Source: Chrysomallon squamiferum (taxonomy: Eukaryota > Mollusca > Gastropoda > Neomphalida > Peltospiridae). Taken from it: a stretch of 27,500 nucleotides of DNA. Of the stretch, positions 22,994-27,500 are shown piece after piece. The stretch lies in NCBI GenBank assembly GCA_012295275.1, contig CM022678.1, positions 13,097,092 through 13,124,591 on the forward strand, read 5' to 3'. The notes under the pieces were generated by a model. The model did no database searches. It had not been told where the DNA came from and saw only the letters and a list, made by a program, of their open reading frames with translations. A program made the translations under genes and the position numbers. Every line of letters begins with the position of its first letter. Position 1 is the first letter of the stretch.

Positions 22994-23048
22994 ACTACCT
23001 ATTCTCATATTTGGTCACTATTTCCTCTATTTCGCTTTGTTGTATTTT

Positions 23049-23051
<3 letters not shown>

Positions 23052-23126
<75 letters not shown>
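23052..23126. repeat. (TC)n dinucleotide array, perfect
   Basis: Uninterrupted TC tract of 75 bp, the shortest of the seven TC/GA tracts. Confidence 0.98.
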
Positions 23127-23131
<5 letters not shown>

Positions 23132-23863
23132 ATTATTTGATTACGTTTATCTTTTTATTTGTTGCATTTTATATACGTTTCTCTTTTTCTTTTTTTTTAA
23201 CTTTTTATTTATTCTTCTTTTTTTTTTTTTTTTTATCTTTCTCCTAATATAACTAATGTAAAACCTCGAAATCGGCATTTACTTAAAATATTTGTATTAT
23301 TATTTTATAACAAATAGTGCCATTAAAGCCACATCAAACTTAGAAAATGAAGAATATGCAGAACGTTTTCACTGGAATGGCAAAAAATTATCACTTTGCC
23401 AGTAAAATAGTCCCGAAAAATTACAATTATTTAAACATCTGTGTTTTCGTAGACAGAATGTTAAATGTGGAAGCTCTCAATTATATTTCGTTCCGCTAAA
23501 AATGTTAACCTGATTTTCAAAAACTTTGACATCACTCATAACGCTGAGTGAATGACGTCACGCAGTGTTTTCTTTGGGTCAGAAGGTCACTGGGTCCTTT
23601 TCACTCTGTTTTTCTTCTTCATATGCAGCTGTTAATCTTTCTTGTTCGAATCTCTTTTTTCTGTCTTTTAACCCTCTCTCTTTTTTATTTTTTTATTTTC
23701 TGAAAGCCGGTATCATCTTCTCTCTTTTACGTCTGTATAACGTATGCTGTTTGTTTTTCATTACAGTTTTTTGTTATCACTCGCTTCCGCTTCCTGCAGG
23801 CGTGCGCACCGGATCCGGAAATAGAGTGACGTGGCAGCGTCATCAGAATTATATTATTAGTAA
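23127..23863. other. Single-copy spacer: T-rich left part, CRE octamer, acceptor-like site
   Basis: T-rich at 23185-23235 and pyrimidine-rich at 23640-23700. A full TGACGTCA lies at 23553-23560. A good-looking 3' splice acceptor (CGCTTCCGCTTCCTGCAG) ends at 23799. The sequence after it meets stops before the Thr-rich array, including TAA at 23861-23863 in that array's open frame. Confidence 0.45.
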
Positions 23864-25086
23864 CAATTACTATTAACAGCAATAACTGTGAAAGAAAATA
23901 CAACTAAAACTAGTACCACTACTTCAAGTGATATTGTTGAAGCTGTTACTACTACTACAACTAATATCACTACTGCAAGTGATATTATTGATGATATTAC
24001 TACTACTACTACTACTACTACTACAACTAATATAACTACTGCAAGTGATATTATTGATGATGTTACTACTACTACTACTACTACAACTAATATAACTACT
24101 GCAAGTGATATTATTGATGCTGTTACTACTACTACTACTACTACTACTAATATTACTAATGCAAGTGATATTATTGATGATGTTACTACTACTACTACTA
24201 CTACTACTACAACTAATATAACTACTGCAAGTGATATTATTGATGCTGTTACTACTACTACTACTACTACTACTAATATTACTAATGCAAGTGATATTAT
24301 TGATGCTGTTACTATTACTACTACTACTACTACAACTAATATAACTACTGCAAGTGATATTATTGATGCTGTTACTACTACTACTACTACTACTAATATT
24401 ACTAATGCAAGTGATATTGTTGATGCTGTTACTACTACTACTACTACTACTACTACTAATATTACTAATGCAAGTGATATTATTGATGATGTTACTACTA
24501 CTACTACTATAACTAATATAACTACTGCAAGTGATATTATTGATGCTGTTACTACTACTACTACTACTACTACTAATATTACTAATGCAAGTGATATTGT
24601 TGATGCTGTTACTACTACTACTACTAATATTACTAATGCAAGTGATATTATTGATGATGTTACTACTACTACTACTACAACTAATATAACTACTGCAAGT
24701 GATATTATTGATGCTGTTACTACTACTACTACTACTACTACTACTAATATTACTAATGCAAGTGATATTGTTGATGATGTTACTACTACTACTACTAATA
24801 TTACTAATGCAAGTGATATTATTGATGATGTTACTACTACTACTACTACTACTACAACTAATATAACTACTGCAAGTGATATTATTGATGCTGTTACTAC
24901 TACTACTACTACTACTACTACTAATATAACTAATGCAAGTGATATTGTTGATGCTGTTACTACTACTACTACTACTACTACTACTAATATTACTAATGCA
25001 AGTGATATTATTGATGATGTTACTACTACTACTACTACTACTACTACAACTAATATAACTACTGCAAGTGATATTATTGATGCTGT

Positions 25087-25118
<32 letters not shown>

Positions 25119-25468
25119 ATATTACTAATGCAAGTGATATTATTGATGCTGTTACTACTACTACTACTACTAATATTACTAATGCAAGTGATATTGTTGA
25201 TGTTGTTACTACTACTACAACTAATACTAATACCACTACTTCGAGTGATGTTGTTGCTACGTCTGCTAATACTATTACTACTGCTGCTACCACTAGTACA
25301 ACTGCTTCTGCTACCACCACAACTACTACTATTACTACGAGTTCTTTTGCTGCTGTTGCTGCTACTACTGCTGGTATCTCAACCAAACCATGCCCCAGCT
25401 TTCTGAGCGGAACATACACAACCCATGTTACAATGCTGTTATCACTGTCATTTTATCAGCTTTTTTAA
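23864..25468 (+). repeat. Triplet-based minisatellite (23913-25250) inside a 534-codon Thr-rich open frame
   Basis: Each monomer has a run of 5-10 ACT codons followed by a 12-residue segment such as NITTASDIIDAV or NITNASDIVDAV. There are 21 monomers of roughly 45-65 bp. From the seventh on they follow a three-monomer cycle. The frame is open from after the stop at 23861 to TAA at 25466-25468 without an in-frame ATG before residue ~520. It ends with a unique tail carrying a hydrophobic stretch (VTMLLSLSFYQLF). Monomers contain N-glycosylation sequons (NIT, and NAS in many). A secreted mucin-like exon, possibly GPI-anchored, is conceivable. However, the complementary strand is equally open, and triplet repeats keep frame without selection, so it is called a repeat. 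Confidence 0.9.
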
Positions 25469-26160
25469 AAGAAATTTAGTGGACTCGACTGTGTGTAGTG
25501 CGCATGTCTACACACATCACTAATCTACGTCACTACTACAGGAACTATTACCACTGCACGAAGCATAATTAAACATCTAATAATCATCGTTTGTAAAATA
25601 TCCTTCCGCGCGTTTTCTTCGCCACATTTTTTTCCCCTCATTCTTTCTCGCTGGTGTAACATAAGGTGTTTCAAACTAAAACAAACACAAACTGGCACCG
25701 TTTTACGTAAACAGAATGTTAAACTGTCTGCTCGTCTTCTCGGCGAATTAGCCGCTAAAAGACAGGATCCGCGAGCCTCGGCGACAGCTCAGTGAAAGCG
25801 GGTTCACCACGTAACGCCAGGAGGTGAACAATTAATGCTTTTAATCTGACCTTGCAAAAAAAGGATTACAATTACGTGAAGAGCGAAGTTTTGAATTAGA
25901 AATAAATTAGTCGACTCTTAGCTGGGTGGGCGACTTGTTAACGTCTTAGTTCTAACATGACTGACTCAGTTGTTTTTATTTCTAGCATGTTTTGAAGAAA
26001 GAAAAGGAAACAGAAATCTCAACAAAGTAAACATAATTTATTATACATATACATATATATATAAAACATAACGTACGTAAATCGTATATCCATCCATTTT
26101 TAATTACTTCACTTACCCATATTTATGTATTTCATTCTGTACGTATTTCTAACATTATTT
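25469..26160. other. Single-copy spacer with a CpG-containing pocket
   Basis: 25600-25830 is less AT-rich. It holds a perfect 7-bp inverted repeat GTTCACC/GGTGAAC (25802-25808 and 25823-25829) and an isolated AGCTCAGTG phrase reminiscent of a tRNA A-box, without a B-box at the right distance. No gene is recognised. Confidence 0.45.
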
Positions 26161-26390
26161 TCATTTGATCATTTTAATATAGAAAAAAAGAAAGAATACG
26201 GATAGCAGAAAGAAAAGGAAATAAAGAATAAAGAAACAAGGAAGAAATCATGAATAAGGAATAAAGAGAAAGAATTTAAAATATAAACACAAAGCATTGA
26301 GAAAGAAATAGAAAAACAATTAAACAAACAAACAAAGAAACATATCAATAAACAATCATATAATAAACATAAACATTGTAATAATAATAA

Positions 26391-26421
<31 letters not shown>

Positions 26422-26440
26422 GGTAAAATAAAATAAAATC
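26161..26440. repeat. A-rich GAAA/AATA region ending in (AAAT)n
   Basis: A/G-rich AGAAA and AATAAA mixtures run to about 26370, then AAT and a clean AAAT tract (about 26381-26421) and AAAAT units. Confidence 0.9.
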
Positions 26441-26903
<463 letters not shown>

Positions 26904-27500
26904 GTGGATGATCAGACTGAACTGGAGACATGCGTCACGTGTGTTGTGAAAACGTTTCAGACTGGAGACATGCGTGGTACGTGTGTTGTGAAAACGTGGA
27001 TGATCAGACTGGAGGTTGGATGTACGTGTGTTGTGAAAACGTGGATGATCAGACTGAAGACTGGATGGATGGATGAAAAATGGATGATCAGACTGAAGAC
27101 TGGAGACATGCGTGGTACGTGTGTTGTGAAAACGTGGATGATCAGACTGAAGACTGGAGACATGCGTGGTACGTGTGTTGTGAAAACGTGGATGATCAGA
27201 CTGGAGACATGCGTGGTACGTGTGTTGTGAAAACGTGGATGATCAGACTGAAGACTGGAAATGCGTGGATGAAAATGGATGATCAGACTGAAGACTGGAG
27301 ACATGCGTGGTACGTGTGTTGTGAAAACGTGGATGATCAGACTGAAGACTGGAGACATGCATGGGAGAAAACGTGGATGATCAGACTGAAGACTGGAGAC
27401 ATGCGTGGTACGTGTGTTGTGAAAACGTGGATGATCAGACTGAAGACTGGAGACATGCGTGGTACGTGTGTTGTGAAAACGTGGATGATCAGACTGAAGA
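26904..27500 (+). repeat. 54-bp minisatellite, truncated by the window end
   Basis: GTGGATGATCAGACTG recurs at 26904, 26996, 27041, 27134, 27188, 27235, 27329, 27373, 27427 and 27481. Complete units are 54 bp (GTGGATGATCAGACTGAAGA through GTGTTGTGAAAAC); several are shortened to 39-50 bp, mainly on the left. The window stops within a unit, so the full extent is unknown. The minus strand reads as an 18-residue repeat (SPVFSLIIHVFTTHVPRM) over 133 codons from an ATG inside the array, and the plus strand is also open. The length divisible by three explains both. Confidence 0.97.

Noticed and set aside
23630-23665. tRNA 3' end suggested by GTTCGAATC followed by a T run
   Set aside because: No A-box, anticodon arm or acceptor complement lies upstream.
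23857-25419. 520-codon minus-strand frame (SIISLAVVILVVVV repeats)
   Set aside because: Mirror of the triplet array on the other strand; starts at GTG, and the apparent membrane-like segments come from translating the complement of ACT.
25770-25830. tRNA gene suggested by AGCTCAGTG and GGTTCACC
   Set aside because: The two phrases are about 20 bases apart rather than the roughly 40 needed for A and B boxes, and no cloverleaf can be drawn.

Overview
The window looks like nuclear, non-coding DNA from an animal with a very microsatellite-rich genome. It is visibly AT-rich. It carries very long perfect (TC)n/(GA)n, (CA)n, (TTTA)n, (TATG)n, (CATC)n, (AAT)n and (ACT)n tracts, several classical minisatellites, and no dense protein coding, operons or ribosome binding sites. 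This pattern fits lophotrochozoans such as molluscs (cephalopods in particular), but no gene or recognised transposon proves it, so the taxonomic guess is weak.

Layout. 1-3600: trinucleotide, (TC)n, GAA/GAT and (CA)n tracts separated by single-copy sequence. 3700-5800: a 46-bp minisatellite bracketed by two related copies of an unidentified dispersed repeat, then an 8-bp tandem repeat. 5800-11000: AGT/ACT triplet tracts, a long (GA)n, (TTTA)n and an ACT/CCA triplet array with an internal 153-bp duplication. 10900-15500: a 41-bp minisatellite, TATG, GA, CTGT, CATC and TC tracts, plus one 104-codon orphan ORF on the minus strand. 15588-18488: the dominant feature, about 75 copies of a 39-bp repeat with clustered variant types. 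18650-21400: single-copy pockets with CRE-like and CCAAT motifs, 10-bp and 22-bp tandem repeats, and a 55-bp minisatellite whose unit resembles the A-box side of a tRNA/SINE head. 21650-23860: purine-rich, AAT, TA and TC tracts. 23913-25250: a triplet-based array with a three-monomer higher-order repeat that reads as a Thr-rich, sequon-rich open frame. 26675-27500: (TC)n and a 54-bp minisatellite that runs off the window end.

No gene is firmly supported. Nearly all longer open frames are by-products of repeats whose unit length is a multiple of three (39, 54 and triplet-based). These repeats have no stop in one frame and are often open on both strands. I found no rRNA, CRISPR, integron, phage or complete transposon. 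The points most worth a second look are the tRNA-like 55-bp satellite, the Thr-rich array as a possible mucin-like exon, the 39-bp array's variant domains, the paired dispersed repeat, and the similar lengths of the (TC)n tracts, which may be an assembly effect.
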